The notes beneath the pieces were generated by a model that saw only the letters and a list, made by a program, of their open reading frames with translations, was not told the DNA's origin and did not search any database. Below are positions 6,006 through 14,568 of a stretch of DNA of 16,685 nt, piece after piece (position 1 is the first letter of the stretch; each line of letters begins with the position of its first letter). A program made the translations under genes and the position numbers. Origin of the DNA: Treponema sp. (GTDB taxonomy: Bacteria > Spirochaetota > Spirochaetia > Treponematales > Breznakiellaceae); NCBI GenBank assembly GCA_031268245.1, contig JAIRXN010000066.1, positions 1-16,685 on the forward strand, in the 5' to 3' direction.

Positions 6006-7666
6006 TGCCTGAAATGCCTTGTTCCGGTAAAGACCATGGCAATCCCGTATTTATTACATGCTTCTATTGAAAGCTTGTCATTAAGTGATCCGCCCGGCTG
6101 TATGATTGTCTTGATGCCTGCGGCCGCAGCGGCTTCGACTATATCGGGAAAGGGAAAGAAGGCATCGGAAGCGAGGACGCGCGCCTTCTTGTCTTTTAAA
6201 ACCCCGGCGCTGCGGCGCAATGCATCCTGAGCAGGCCAGATACGGTTTACCTGTCCTCCTCCAATTCCCACGGCGCATTCGTCATTGACAATCATGACGG
6301 CATTTGATTTTACAAAACCGACCGCCCTCATACCGAAGATCATGTCCTCAATGTCGCCTGCTTCGCTCTGCAAAGCGGTAACCGTTTCCCATTTTTCAAA
6401 AAGTTTTCTGTCCACCTCCTGAACAAGAAGCCCGCCGTCCACGGCGATACATTCATGGCTCTCCTGCGGGGGAATAGAGGCGCGCATGATGCGGAGACTC
6501 TTTTTCTTTTTAAGCGTCTCCAGGGCTTCTTCCTCAAAAGCCGGAGCGGCAACGACCTCAATAAAAAGCTCCCCAAGCCTCTCCGCGGTCTTTCCGTCCA
6601 GCGGAGCGTTGAATGCAACGATGCCGCCGAAGATTGAAACAGGATCGCATGCAAAGGTTCTTTCATAGGCTTCGAAAGCGGAATCTCCCAAAGCGATGCC
6701 GCAGGGCGTGTTATGTTTAACCGCAACACAGGAAACTTTTTTGCGCGCTTTCTCTTTCGGGAAAAGTGATATTACTTCATTCTGCCCCAGGGGCGCCTCT
6801 TTTTCCGGCCCCGCGATACCTTCAGGGTATAAACCAAATGCGCAGGCGGCTTTCCATGCGAGATCCAGATCCCGGATATTGTTGTAGCCAAGTTCTTTAC
6901 CGTTAAGCTGTTCCATCCCCGCCAAAGCTCCGCCCTTACCGGTATCAATATAGAGAGAGGCCGGCTGATGCGCATTTTCACCGTAGCGGAGACTCTGCTT
7001 TTTCCTGAATGAACAAGGCCAGTATTCGGGGTATTCTTCCTTCAGGAGATAACGTGCAATGGCGGCATCGTAGGCCGAAGTGAGATCGAAAACTTTTGCC
7101 GCAAGGCGCTGCCTGAATTCCAAAGGAACACTGTTCTCTTCAATGGCTTTATTTTCGATCAGATCGATTAGTTCCCTGTAATCTTCAGGATCACTCAGCA
7201 CGATAACATCACGGAAATTTTTTGCGGCGGAACGAAGCATGGCGGGACCGCCTATATCAATAAATTCGATTGTTTCTTCCTGACTAAGATCGGCATTTAG
7301 TTTTTCAAAAAAAGGGTAGAGGTTAACGCAGAGGATATCAATGGGATTTATCTTAAGCTCTTCAAGTGTCTTTATATGGGAATCATCATCCCGCCTGGCA
7401 AGGAGACCCGCATGAATCGCGGGATGCAAAGTTTTCACTCTGCCGTCAAGACATTCCGGACAACCGGTAACTGACGAAACATCGCTTACGAGTATCCCCA
7501 GATCTTTAAGATACTGTGCGCTTCCCCCCGTGGAAAGGATCTCCCAATCATGGGAAGACAGGCATCGGGCCAGATCCGCAATCCCTTCCTTGTTATATAC
7601 GCTGATTAATGCACGACGCTTCGTCTCATGTTCGAGTGAATTGTTAGACCCGGCTTGACGTTTCAT
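6002..7666 (-). CDS. purH: Bifunctional AICAR formyltransferase / IMP cyclohydrolase
   Basis: Catalyses the last two steps to IMP: formylation of AICAR with 10-formyl-THF, then ring closure. The N-terminal IMP cyclohydrolase domain (about 17-210) has VKTLHPAIHAGLLAR (77-91) and FIDIGGPAMLRSAAKN (135-150). The C-terminal AICARFT domain has SLRYGENAHQ (225-234; the usual residue after N is P), the catalytic VKHNTPCG (316-323, with Lys317 and His318), SDAFFPFPD, QPGGS and the end sequence FTGTRHFRH. At 554 residues it is longer than the common 510-530. It has a 16-residue N-terminal lead and an extra charged segment at about 281-312, just before the catalytic KH motif. The ATG at 7666 overlaps the upstream stop (ATGA) and follows GGGGTGAAAA. 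Confidence 0.97.
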   Translation of the reverse strand: MKRQAGSNNSLEHETKRRALISVYNKEGIADLARCLSSHDWEILSTGGSAQYLKDLGILVSDVSSVTGCPECLDGRVKTLHPAIHAGLLARRDDDSHIKTLEELKINPIDILCVNLYPFFEKLNADLSQEETIEFIDIGGPAMLRSAAKNFRDVIVLSDPEDYRELIDLIENKAIEENSVPLEFRQRLAAKVFDLTSAYDAAIARYLLKEEYPEYWPCSFRKKQSLRYGENAHQPASLYIDTGKGGALAGMEQLNGKELGYNNIRDLDLAWKAACAFGLYPEGIAGPEKEAPLGQNEVISLFPKEKARKKVSCVAVKHNTPCGIALGDSAFEAYERTFACDPVSIFGGIVAFNAPLDGKTAERLGELFIEVVAAPAFEEEALETLKKKKSLRIMRASIPPQESHECIAVDGGLLVQEVDRKLFEKWETVTALQSEAGDIEDMIFGMRAVGFVKSNAVMIVNDECAVGIGGGQVNRIWPAQDALRRSAGVLKDKKARVLASDAFFPFPDIVEAAAAAGIKTIIQPGGSLNDKLSIEACNKYGIAMVFTGTRHFRH

Positions 7667-9093
7667 TTTTCACCCCGCTGTCTTGTTACACCCAGAAGAT
7701 CCAGATGTTTGCCGATATGTTCTTCCAGCGCCTCTTCGTAGTCTTCCGCATATTCGTTCCAGAGTTTGTAGAGCCTGTCGCGGTATGTAAAAACTCCGCC
7801 GCTGTTTTTGGAACTGAGGATCAATCCGTAGGTGATGTGTATGAGCTGTCTTGCCGCATCATTGTCAAAAAGGGCAGGAAGCCCGGCGTCTTCAAGGGAA
7901 TCAAGGCCGGGAATTTTTGAAGGATCGCATGTTACATGATAATATTTTTTCGCTTCATCAAAGACACTCAATGCAAAGCGGTGAATCTCCCGGTAAAGAG
8001 ACGGATCTTTTTGTGATACAAGCTTCATGGCGACAAGCCAGTTGGTGCCGGCCGTCTTGGCGTGAAAGGAACAGCGGGTTTCTTTTGCGATGACGGGAAA
8101 AACGCTGAACTTGTCGGAACCCGAATGTATGCTCAGTTTATAATTGAAGTGCCTGGCAATGGCGGCATGGATCTTTATTTCTTTTTCAAACCGGTTCAAG
8201 TCCCCGATGTAATCGATTCCTTTCTGGAATTCGCCGCAGAAACGGGGAGCCAGGGTTTTGAAATCCACCTTTGCATCCTTTAGTTCCCTTGCAATAAAAT
8301 AATGTTCCTGGGGGCTTGTGGGATTTGAAGTCTCATCGATCGATATTTCGAAATCGGCTTCGTATTTTCCGTCCTTCAGGAACCGGTTGTACATTTCAAT
8401 GGCAAAGTTGATCGCTTCGCCGTAAATTCCGGCTATGTTTTTCAAACTATCTTCCGAAAAATCAATGGTAATGCCATGTTCCGAATCAATATCAAATTTT
8501 TTTCCCGGATATTTTTCCTTATATGCCGCATTCAGGGGAGGAGCGGCGTCTTCTGTAAAAGACTTGATATAATCCGAACAATCCAGCGTTATCATGCTGT
8601 AACCAAGAGAAAGGGCGTATTCAATATCCTCCGGAGTCTTCAGGTGATCCCCGTCCGCTCCCCAGGTCTTGGTAAAGCCCGCCTTGAAAACGGCAAAGCT
8701 TGCCGCATCGAGGACTTCTTCGTATGTGCGGCCCGTAAGATTCAATTCCCGTATCGACTGCTGGGCAAAGACCGGAAACGCATCGTACTTTTCAAAAACC
8801 TTTATATGCCCGGCTGTCGCAATTCCAAGCCTGTCTCCCAGACCGAAACTCCGTTCCTTTCCCAGAACCCGTCCCGGGGCGGTAAAGGGAAAGAGTCTCC
8901 GCAGGATACAGGCATTTTCGTGGTTAAGCGCCGCGGCAATGACGCCTTCTTCCAGATCCCGGCCGCGGAAACCCGGAACATGATCGGCAATGATCAGATC
9001 TTCATTTCCGTCTTTGGCCATAAAGACTCTGCCTGAACCGTAATTCCGGATTGATCTTTCGGCAACTTTCATTCCGTGAAAAATCATATTCAT
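7663..9093 (-). CDS. uxaE: UxaE-family tagaturonate epimerase-like protein
   Basis: The 476-residue protein resembles the UxaE family (type member Thermotoga TM0440), which interconverts D-tagaturonate and D-fructuronate in hexuronate breakdown. Assignment rests on recognised blocks: SFGLGDRLGIATAGHIK (82-98), KTWGADGDHLKT (142-153), SIDETSNPTSPQEHYF (251-266), LAPRFCGEFQKGIDY (281-295) and SIHSGSDKFSVFP (321-333). These are rich in His, Asp and Glu that could bind a divalent metal. It is cytoplasmic, with no signal peptide. The ATG at 9093 overlaps the rsmG stop and its own stop overlaps the purH start, so it is probably translated with both. No other hexuronate gene lies nearby, so the true substrate is uncertain. 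A second ATG at 9087 is also possible; the longer frame to 9162 lies inside rsmG. Confidence 0.75.
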   Translation of the reverse strand: MNMIFHGMKVAERSIRNYGSGRVFMAKDGNEDLIIADHVPGFRGRDLEEGVIAAALNHENACILRRLFPFTAPGRVLGKERSFGLGDRLGIATAGHIKVFEKYDAFPVFAQQSIRELNLTGRTYEEVLDAASFAVFKAGFTKTWGADGDHLKTPEDIEYALSLGYSMITLDCSDYIKSFTEDAAPPLNAAYKEKYPGKKFDIDSEHGITIDFSEDSLKNIAGIYGEAINFAIEMYNRFLKDGKYEADFEISIDETSNPTSPQEHYFIARELKDAKVDFKTLAPRFCGEFQKGIDYIGDLNRFEKEIKIHAAIARHFNYKLSIHSGSDKFSVFPVIAKETRCSFHAKTAGTNWLVAMKLVSQKDPSLYREIHRFALSVFDEAKKYYHVTCDPSKIPGLDSLEDAGLPALFDNDAARQLIHITYGLILSSKNSGGVFTYRDRLYKLWNEYAEDYEEALEEHIGKHLDLLGVTRQRGEK

Positions 9094-9779
9094 TCCGCCT
9101 TCATCACAAGGACATGCCGTTCTTCGTCGAGAAAAGGAACGCCGATCTTTACAAGACGGCACGTATTTCCAATCCCCGATTCTCTAATCTCTCCGGCAGT
9201 TTTTTCCTGCCTTCCTTTATAAAAGGCCATGGAACCTTCGGGCCTGAGGAGCCGCTTGAATTTTTTTATGAGATCCACACTGAGCGGTTTGAAGGCACGG
9301 CAGATAATGAGATCGAATTGTTCCGCTTCTAATTTTTCCATTTCTTTTTCAATGATTCCGGCATTGGGAAGGGCAAGCAGGGCCAGGGAATTTCTAAGGA
9401 AGCCCGCACGGCGTCCCATCTTTTCGACAAGGCTGAAGAAAATTCCCGGCATTGCAATTGCAAGCGGAATACCGGGAAGACCGGCGCCGGAACCGATGTC
9501 CGCAACTTTGCCTGAAGTCCCGGGAACGGCGGAAAGTATACGAAACAGGATTCCCAAAGGAGAGAGAGAATCGAGAATATGTTTTACGATGAGTTCATCA
9601 TGGCTTTGAACATTCACAAGGCCGTAGGCATCATTAAAAAGCTCTATTTCGCAAACATACTTCTCCAGGAGTTCCCTAATCGCATCGAAGCGGCTGCCGC
9701 ACAGCTTATCTATGTCAGGATCATCATGCATCAAGTGCAGCAGTCCCTCCTTTAGTAATGCGCTCATATCAAGCCGCAC
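9090..9779 (-). CDS. rsmG: 16S rRNA (guanine-527-N7)-methyltransferase
   Basis: SAM-dependent enzyme that methylates G527 in the 530 loop of 16S rRNA; loss in other bacteria gives low-level streptomycin resistance. The Rossmann core starts at VADIGSGAGLPGIPLAIA (92-109), the RsmG/GidB glycine motif. EKMGRRAGFL (119-128) takes the place of the usual E-(R/S)-x2-(R/K)-K-x2-FL, and FDLIICRAFKPL (155-166) matches the family's D-x-(I/V)-x2-RA block. Its 229 residues are in the normal range, including a longer N-terminus. The likely start is GTG at 9779, 8 bases after tex with AGG at fair spacing; ATG at 9767 is the alternative. The stop overlaps the next gene by ATGA. Confidence 0.92.
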   Translation of the reverse strand: MRLDMSALLKEGLLHLMHDDPDIDKLCGSRFDAIRELLEKYVCEIELFNDAYGLVNVQSHDELIVKHILDSLSPLGILFRILSAVPGTSGKVADIGSGAGLPGIPLAIAMPGIFFSLVEKMGRRAGFLRNSLALLALPNAGIIEKEMEKLEAEQFDLIICRAFKPLSVDLIKKFKRLLRPEGSMAFYKGRQEKTAGEIRESGIGNTCRLVKIGVPFLDEERHVLVMKAE

Positions 9780-9787
9780 ATGGATAC

Positions 9788-12100
9788 CTACCGTTTTTCC
9801 TTCATTTTTTTTAAAGCTTCCGCAAAGGGATTGTACATGGTGCCGTCGGAAATATCGTCCTGTTTTCCTTTTACGACTACCCGTCCTTTTTCTTTATTTC
9901 TATGTTCGGTTTTCTGCCCTTCACTCTTCTTTCCGCCGTCTGTTTTTCTGGACAGCCCTATGCGGCGGCGTTCCCTGTCGAGGCTTACGATTTTAAATTC
10001 CAGTATATCACCGGCTTTTACAACTTCCAGAGGGTCCTTCACAAAATGGTCGCTCATCTCGGAGATATGTACCAGGGCGGTTTCCTTGATCCCCAGATCC
10101 ACAAAGGCGCCGAAGTCAACGACATTTTTGATCTTCCCGGATATCGTCATTCCCTCCGTAAGATCTTCAAAGGTAACTACACCTTTTTGCATCAGAGGCT
10201 TAGGATAACCGTCACGCGGATCGCGGTTGGGTTTCTTCAGCTCTTCAATGATGTCGCCGATCGTGGTGTCTCCAATTCCGTGTTTTTCCCGAAGTTCATT
10301 TATAAAGGCGGAAGAAAGGTTGGAGTTGACAGTAATGGTACTGCGTATCTCACGGGCCGCCGCATAGTTTTCGGGGTGTACCCAGGTGTTATCCAGAGGG
10401 TCCGGGCTTTCGGGGATCTTGAGAAAACCGGCGCACTGTTCATAGGACTTCGGCCCCATGCCCGGAACTCCGGTAAGTTCATCCCGGCTGGCAATGCGGC
10501 CCTTCTCATTCCGGTACTTTACAATTTTTTTTGCAAGGGATGAATTGATTCCAGAAACATATTTAAGCAGAGACACGCTGGCAGTATTGAGATTAACCCC
10601 GACACTGTTTACCACCGAAGAAACAACTTCGTCCAGTGTATCGGAAAGTTTTTTTTGGTTAAGGTCATGTTGGTAGAGTCCCACCCCGATGGATTTGGGA
10701 TCGATCTTCACCAATTCGGCAAGGGGATCCTGAAGCCGCCGTCCGATGGAGATTGCCCCCCGGATTGTTAAATCAAGTTCGGGAAATTCTTCACGGGCAA
10801 TGTCGCTGGCCGAATACACCGAAGCGCCGTCTTCGTCAACAACGGTATAGAGAATTTCCAGAGTGTTTTCCGCGATAACCTGGGTAACAATCTCCTGTAC
10901 ATCCCTGGTACCCGTTCCGTTTCCAACGGCGATAAGCCGTATGTCGTACCGTTTGACTCCCTCCAAAATGAGTTTTTTTGCTTCTTCAACCTTGTGATTA
11001 TAGATTACAAAACTTCCCAGATACTTACCTGTATCATCCAGAAAGGCGCACTTGGTTCCCGTGCGTATGCCGGGATCTATGCCCAGTACCCTGGTTCCCT
11101 TGATCGGCTGCTGCATAAGGAGGTTCTTCAAATTCTGGCTGAACACCGATATGCCGTGATCGTCAGCCGTTTCACTCTGGTCGCCCCGGATCTCCCGGAT
11201 AACCGCGGGCGAGAGGAGTCTTTTCAATCCGTCTTCGATTGCGGTCTTGTGGTAATCATTGTAAATCCGGTACTTCCTCTGCAGCATTTCCACGGCGCTG
11301 TTCTCATCCACATCAATGGTAAGATCCAGTACGCCTTCCTTCTCGCCCCGGTTGACAGCGAGGATACGGTGGGCCTTGATCCGGGAGAGGGGTTCCGTAT
11401 AGTCCCAGTACATCTGGTAGGTGCTGGTCTTTTTGGCTTCCTCGTCCCCGACACCGGGTTTCTGCGAAGCCTTGACAATGATCCTGCCGTCTTTGATATA
11501 GAAGGCCTTGACGGAAGCGCGGTTTTCCGTATCCTGAGACACCCGTTCCGCAATAATATCCATGGCGCCCTGGAGGGCCTCTTCCGCATTGGCAACGGAA
11601 AGTTCGGGGTTTTCACTGTTTTCGGCGATGAAGTCCCGGGCCTTTTCCCGCAGGGGCGCTTCCTCCAAAACCACCATGGCGTCCGCCAAAGGTTCAAGGC
11701 CCCTTTCAACGGCGAGCATGCCGCGGGTTTTCTTCTTCCGTTTATACGGAGCGTAGATGTCTTCAAGTTCCGCCAGGGCAGCGGCCTTCATGATGTTTTC
11801 GTAGAGCGCTTCGCTGAGTTTTCCCTGTTCAAAGATCCCCCGGATAATCTCTATTCTGCGGCCTTCGAGATTCTTCCCGCCGGAAAACCGGTGCTCAATG
11901 TCCCGGATCTGTACCTCGTCAAGGCTGCCCGTCTTTTCCTTCCGGTAGCGGGCGATAAAGGGAACGGTACTCCCTTCGTTAAATAAACCGATAACCGCGG
12001 AAACCTGTCCTATACCGATTGACAGACCTTCTGCGATTTTTTTCATCAGGACTACTTCGTTAATCTCAAGCCCTTCAATAAATTCCTGTGTAATTTCCAT
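9788..12100 (-). CDS. tex: Tex-family RNA-binding transcription accessory protein
   Basis: Cytoplasmic nucleic-acid-binding protein, homologue of Bordetella and Pseudomonas Tex and related to eukaryotic Spt6. All domains are present in 770 residues: an N-terminal helical region with STVPFIARYRKEKTG (44-58) and DIYAPYKRKKKTRG (114-127), a YqgF/RuvC-like domain starting at VLGIDPGIRTGTKCAF (338-353), the block SIGRRLQDPLAELVKIDPKSIGVG (451-474), helix-hairpin-helix units (about 500-565, VPGMGPKSYEQCAGFL), and an S1 domain (about 648-718, GAFVDLG and LVHISEM). A Lys/Arg-rich tail of about 50 residues follows. The ATG at 12100 has GGAG two bases upstream and AAGGA farther off. ATG at codon 19 lacks a clear binding site. 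It begins 25 bases after the transporter stop. Confidence 0.97.
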   Translation of the reverse strand: MEITQEFIEGLEINEVVLMKKIAEGLSIGIGQVSAVIGLFNEGSTVPFIARYRKEKTGSLDEVQIRDIEHRFSGGKNLEGRRIEIIRGIFEQGKLSEALYENIMKAAALAELEDIYAPYKRKKKTRGMLAVERGLEPLADAMVVLEEAPLREKARDFIAENSENPELSVANAEEALQGAMDIIAERVSQDTENRASVKAFYIKDGRIIVKASQKPGVGDEEAKKTSTYQMYWDYTEPLSRIKAHRILAVNRGEKEGVLDLTIDVDENSAVEMLQRKYRIYNDYHKTAIEDGLKRLLSPAVIREIRGDQSETADDHGISVFSQNLKNLLMQQPIKGTRVLGIDPGIRTGTKCAFLDDTGKYLGSFVIYNHKVEEAKKLILEGVKRYDIRLIAVGNGTGTRDVQEIVTQVIAENTLEILYTVVDEDGASVYSASDIAREEFPELDLTIRGAISIGRRLQDPLAELVKIDPKSIGVGLYQHDLNQKKLSDTLDEVVSSVVNSVGVNLNTASVSLLKYVSGINSSLAKKIVKYRNEKGRIASRDELTGVPGMGPKSYEQCAGFLKIPESPDPLDNTWVHPENYAAAREIRSTITVNSNLSSAFINELREKHGIGDTTIGDIIEELKKPNRDPRDGYPKPLMQKGVVTFEDLTEGMTISGKIKNVVDFGAFVDLGIKETALVHISEMSDHFVKDPLEVVKAGDILEFKIVSLDRERRRIGLSRKTDGGKKSEGQKTEHRNKEKGRVVVKGKQDDISDGTMYNPFAEALKKMKEKR

Positions 12101-12125
12101 ATCTCCAATTTTCCTTTACCAAATC

Positions 12126-13370
12126 TTAAATGAAGTGCCTTACGCTTTTTTCTTCCATGAACCCGGAAAACCGGGCAATTGCACAGGATGCAAAACTGGT
12201 AAGCATTACATCCAGAAAAGTACCTACCGCAATGAGATAAAAGGCCATGGGCTTGAGAATGAGGTAGCCCGCTTCAAAGCCCCGGCCGTAACCCAGGCAG
12301 AGAACCGCAAGAGCCGTGTAGGCCCCGTCTCCGGGATGCCGGGCAAGAAGGAAAGAGATAAGGAGAGAGCGGAAGCCGATAACGAGAATATCGGACAAGT
12401 CGATTCCCAGGCTGGAATAGGATTTTATGATCACGATAAATGCCGAAGCGGCAACCATGGCGCTTCCCGCCCTTCCGAAGGTAGACAGAAGTGACAGCGT
12501 TACTGCGTTACACCTTCTCTGCACTCCCAGATTTTCCTTGCTGTGTCTGAGAAGTACAGGCAGGGTAAAGTTAATGTCTCCGGAAAAGAAGGCCGCAATC
12601 GCGGGCCCCAGGGAACCGTAGAGAATGATCCATGGATTCAGCTTGGGCTTGAGCAGATATAGAAAGAGAGGGAGAATCACGAGGCCCAGAATAATACTGT
12701 AAACCCCCAGAAGCGTTATCAGATCGCGAAACACATCCGCCTTGAGTATACTGTGAAAACGTATGGCCCAATAGGCGGCCAGGGCGATCATTACCGGCCC
12801 CAGGACTTCGGAAAAAAATGAATAGATATGGTAAAAAATCCGGGAGAGGGAATCAAGCAGCGCTATTACCGGTTTGGTATAGTTCCTGTCGTAGGAAAGC
12901 CCCATACCCAGAAAGAAGGAAAATATGCAGATTGGGAAGATATATGCGCCGTCGTTTACCATGACGGAAAGCATGTTCGGGGGGAACAGGGAGATTATGT
13001 TTTCCGCCACTCCCAGATTCACCGTCTCAAGCTGTTCTTCAATGAGGATTGGAATCCGGGCAGGTGGGAAGAATAGGGTTACCAGTACCCCCGAGGCAAT
13101 TACAAAAACCGCGCTTCCCGCAATGACCAGAAATATCCGCAGTACCAGCCGCCAGAAGAGACCGTCCTGCCTGAGTTCATACACGGCAATGGTAAGGGAA
13201 AACATCAAAATGGGAACAACGGCATACCGGCCTATCCGGAGAGCCAGTTCTTCTAACCAGAGGAGAGAGGAAAGAATTTTCTCATTGTCCACGGGAAGGA
13301 AGAATCCCAGCAGGACTCCCATGAGGGAGCCGATGAGCAGTTTTACCCAAACCTTCATGGGTTTCAGCAT
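12126..13370 (-). CDS. Divergent SDF-family (dicarboxylate/amino acid:cation symporter) protein
   Basis: Inner-membrane protein of 414 residues with about eight hydrophobic segments and two re-entrant-like regions, in the order expected for the GltPh/GltP/DctA family. Recognisable blocks: VPILMFSLTIAVYEL (52-66), the region around MVNDGAYIFPICIFSFFLGMGLS (137-159), FSGDINFTLPVLLRH (262-276) in the place of the hairpin-1 SSxxTLP motif, and HPGDGAYTALAVL (345-357) in the place of the hairpin-2 proline-glycine loop. The NMDGT sodium/substrate motif of helix 7 is not present; the matching stretch reads TFGRAGSAMVAAS (297-309). Helix 8 also lacks the usual acidic/Arg substrate pattern (FLDVMLTSFASCAIAR). 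Transport by an elevator mechanism is likely, but substrate and coupling ion cannot be named. The start at 13370 has only a weak upstream site. Confidence 0.75.
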   Translation of the reverse strand: MLKPMKVWVKLLIGSLMGVLLGFFLPVDNEKILSSLLWLEELALRIGRYAVVPILMFSLTIAVYELRQDGLFWRLVLRIFLVIAGSAVFVIASGVLVTLFFPPARIPILIEEQLETVNLGVAENIISLFPPNMLSVMVNDGAYIFPICIFSFFLGMGLSYDRNYTKPVIALLDSLSRIFYHIYSFFSEVLGPVMIALAAYWAIRFHSILKADVFRDLITLLGVYSIILGLVILPLFLYLLKPKLNPWIILYGSLGPAIAAFFSGDINFTLPVLLRHSKENLGVQRRCNAVTLSLLSTFGRAGSAMVAASAFIVIIKSYSSLGIDLSDILVIGFRSLLISFLLARHPGDGAYTALAVLCLGYGRGFEAGYLILKPMAFYLIAVGTFLDVMLTSFASCAIARFSGFMEEKSVRHFI

Positions 13371-13379
13371 ACTTGATCC

Positions 13380-13413
13380 GCAGGCGGGATTACAATACCC
13401 GCAATACGCCTGC
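13380..13413. repeat. Imperfect inverted repeat in the M24-transporter gap
   Basis: GCAGGCG (13380-13386) pairs with CGCCTGC (13407-13413); an overlapping alternative is GCGGG/CCCGC (13384-13388 with 13398-13402). It fills most of the 49-base gap between the peptidase stop and the transporter start. No T-run follows on the minus strand, so it may be an mRNA structure rather than a terminator. Confidence 0.45.
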
Positions 13414-13419
13414 AGCGGT

Positions 13420-14568
13420 TTACAGCCTCAGAATCTGCGCTTTCGTGAGGACTTCGGGCCCCTTTTCGCCGAGGAGGATGTCGTTTTCAAGACGGCAACC
13501 GCCCAAAACCGGATCATAGAGCCCCGGCTCCAGAGTGAAGATCATACCCGGCGCGAGTACCCACTGGTTGTCATCCCGGTTCCTGATGGGCGGCTGTTCA
13601 TGCTCCTCAAGACCGATCCCGTGGCCCAGCGCATGGGGCATGAACTGTTTGGAACGGGCAAAGAACCTGTCCACAGCGGCGGCAATGTTCCGGGTACTTT
13701 CGCCGCTCTTCACCATGGAAAGCGCCAGATCGTAGGCTTTTTCCGTCAGAGAAAGAATCTTTTCCTGGGCAGGGGAACAATCCCTGGCAATGGTCATGGT
13801 CACATCCGTGGAGTAACCTCCCATCCTGAGGCCGAAGTCGAGAATGGAAAGCCCCCGGCTGCCGAAGGGGGAGGCGGTATAGGGAGGAAATGAATGAATC
13901 GCGAAACTCCGTTCGGGACCGGCGGCGAGGGTCTCAAATCCGGTGCCCTCACAGCCGAGTTTGCGGCATTCGGCTTCGATAAGCAGGGCCGCGCCGGCTT
14001 CGGTCTTGATCTTCCCGCTGCGAATCTGCCTTTCCAGAAGCCGGAGAAGGCTGTTGGTCGCCTCCGCCCCCTTCCTGATGAGCGCGATCTCCCCTTCATC
14101 CTTTAGGGCCCTAAGCTGCTCCATCTCCTGCCATGCCCCTTCCCGGCGGCAGAGGATATCGAAGTCTCCGATATTTCCCACATAGTCCAAAAAGAGGGGA
14201 TAGGGAGTCGAAGGGGAGATCTCCATCCTGGAACCCGGCGGAATCTTGAGCATTACAGCGGCACTCCTGAGAGCTTCCTGGGGACGGCGCTTAAAATCGC
14301 TGTAGGGGAGCAGATGTTCCGCATCCGCGTGAATAGACGCCAGGTTGAGATCCCAGGCCGTGAGAAGGGAGTGCCGTTCCACACTGAGGAAGAGTATGCC
14401 GTCGGAGGGCAGCCCGGAAAGCCAGCGAAGCGAAGGGTCTCTCCTGCCTTCCGTATCTTCAACAGCCAGAAGAGCGATGCCTTCCCGGCTCATCCAGTCA
14501 TAAATTTTCTCCCGCCTGTCCCGGAAGACGCTTCTGCGTATTGTCTTTGGGGGCCTGAGTGTCTTCAT
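13420..14568 (-). CDS. M24-family metallopeptidase (Xaa-Pro aminopeptidase/prolidase type)
   Basis: Cytoplasmic peptidase with the two-domain architecture of aminopeptidase P and prolidase: an N-terminal creatinase-like domain (about 15-145) and a C-terminal pita-bread domain (about 155-380). All five metal ligands can be placed: Asp244 and Asp255 (DFGLRMGGYSTD), His316 (HALGHGIG), Glu347 (FTLEPGLY) and Glu361 (RLENDILL). His225 (AIHSFPPY) and His323 (EEHE) match the conserved second-shell histidines. The probable role is to cleave the N-terminal residue from Xaa-Pro peptides, or Xaa-Pro dipeptides; the sequence does not separate these. It has 382 residues, no signal peptide, and an ATGA overlap with the upstream aldolase gene. 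Confidence 0.88.
   Translation of the reverse strand: MKTLRPPKTIRRSVFRDRREKIYDWMSREGIALLAVEDTEGRRDPSLRWLSGLPSDGILFLSVERHSLLTAWDLNLASIHADAEHLLPYSDFKRRPQEALRSAAVMLKIPPGSRMEISPSTPYPLFLDYVGNIGDFDILCRREGAWQEMEQLRALKDEGEIALIRKGAEATNSLLRLLERQIRSGKIKTEAGAALLIEAECRKLGCEGTGFETLAAGPERSFAIHSFPPYTASPFGSRGLSILDFGLRMGGYSTDVTMTIARDCSPAQEKILSLTEKAYDLALSMVKSGESTRNIAAAVDRFFARSKQFMPHALGHGIGLEEHEQPPIRNRDDNQWVLAPGMIFTLEPGLYDPVLGGCRLENDILLGEKGPEVLTKAQILRL

Noticed and set aside
10994..11986. A 330-codon plus-strand open frame antisense to tex
   Set aside because: Composition and lack of motifs mark it as a shadow of tex.
12925..13893. A 322-codon plus-strand open frame spanning the transporter-peptidase junction
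   Set aside because: It crosses two well-supported minus-strand genes and has low-complexity, Arg/Ser-rich content typical of shadow frames.
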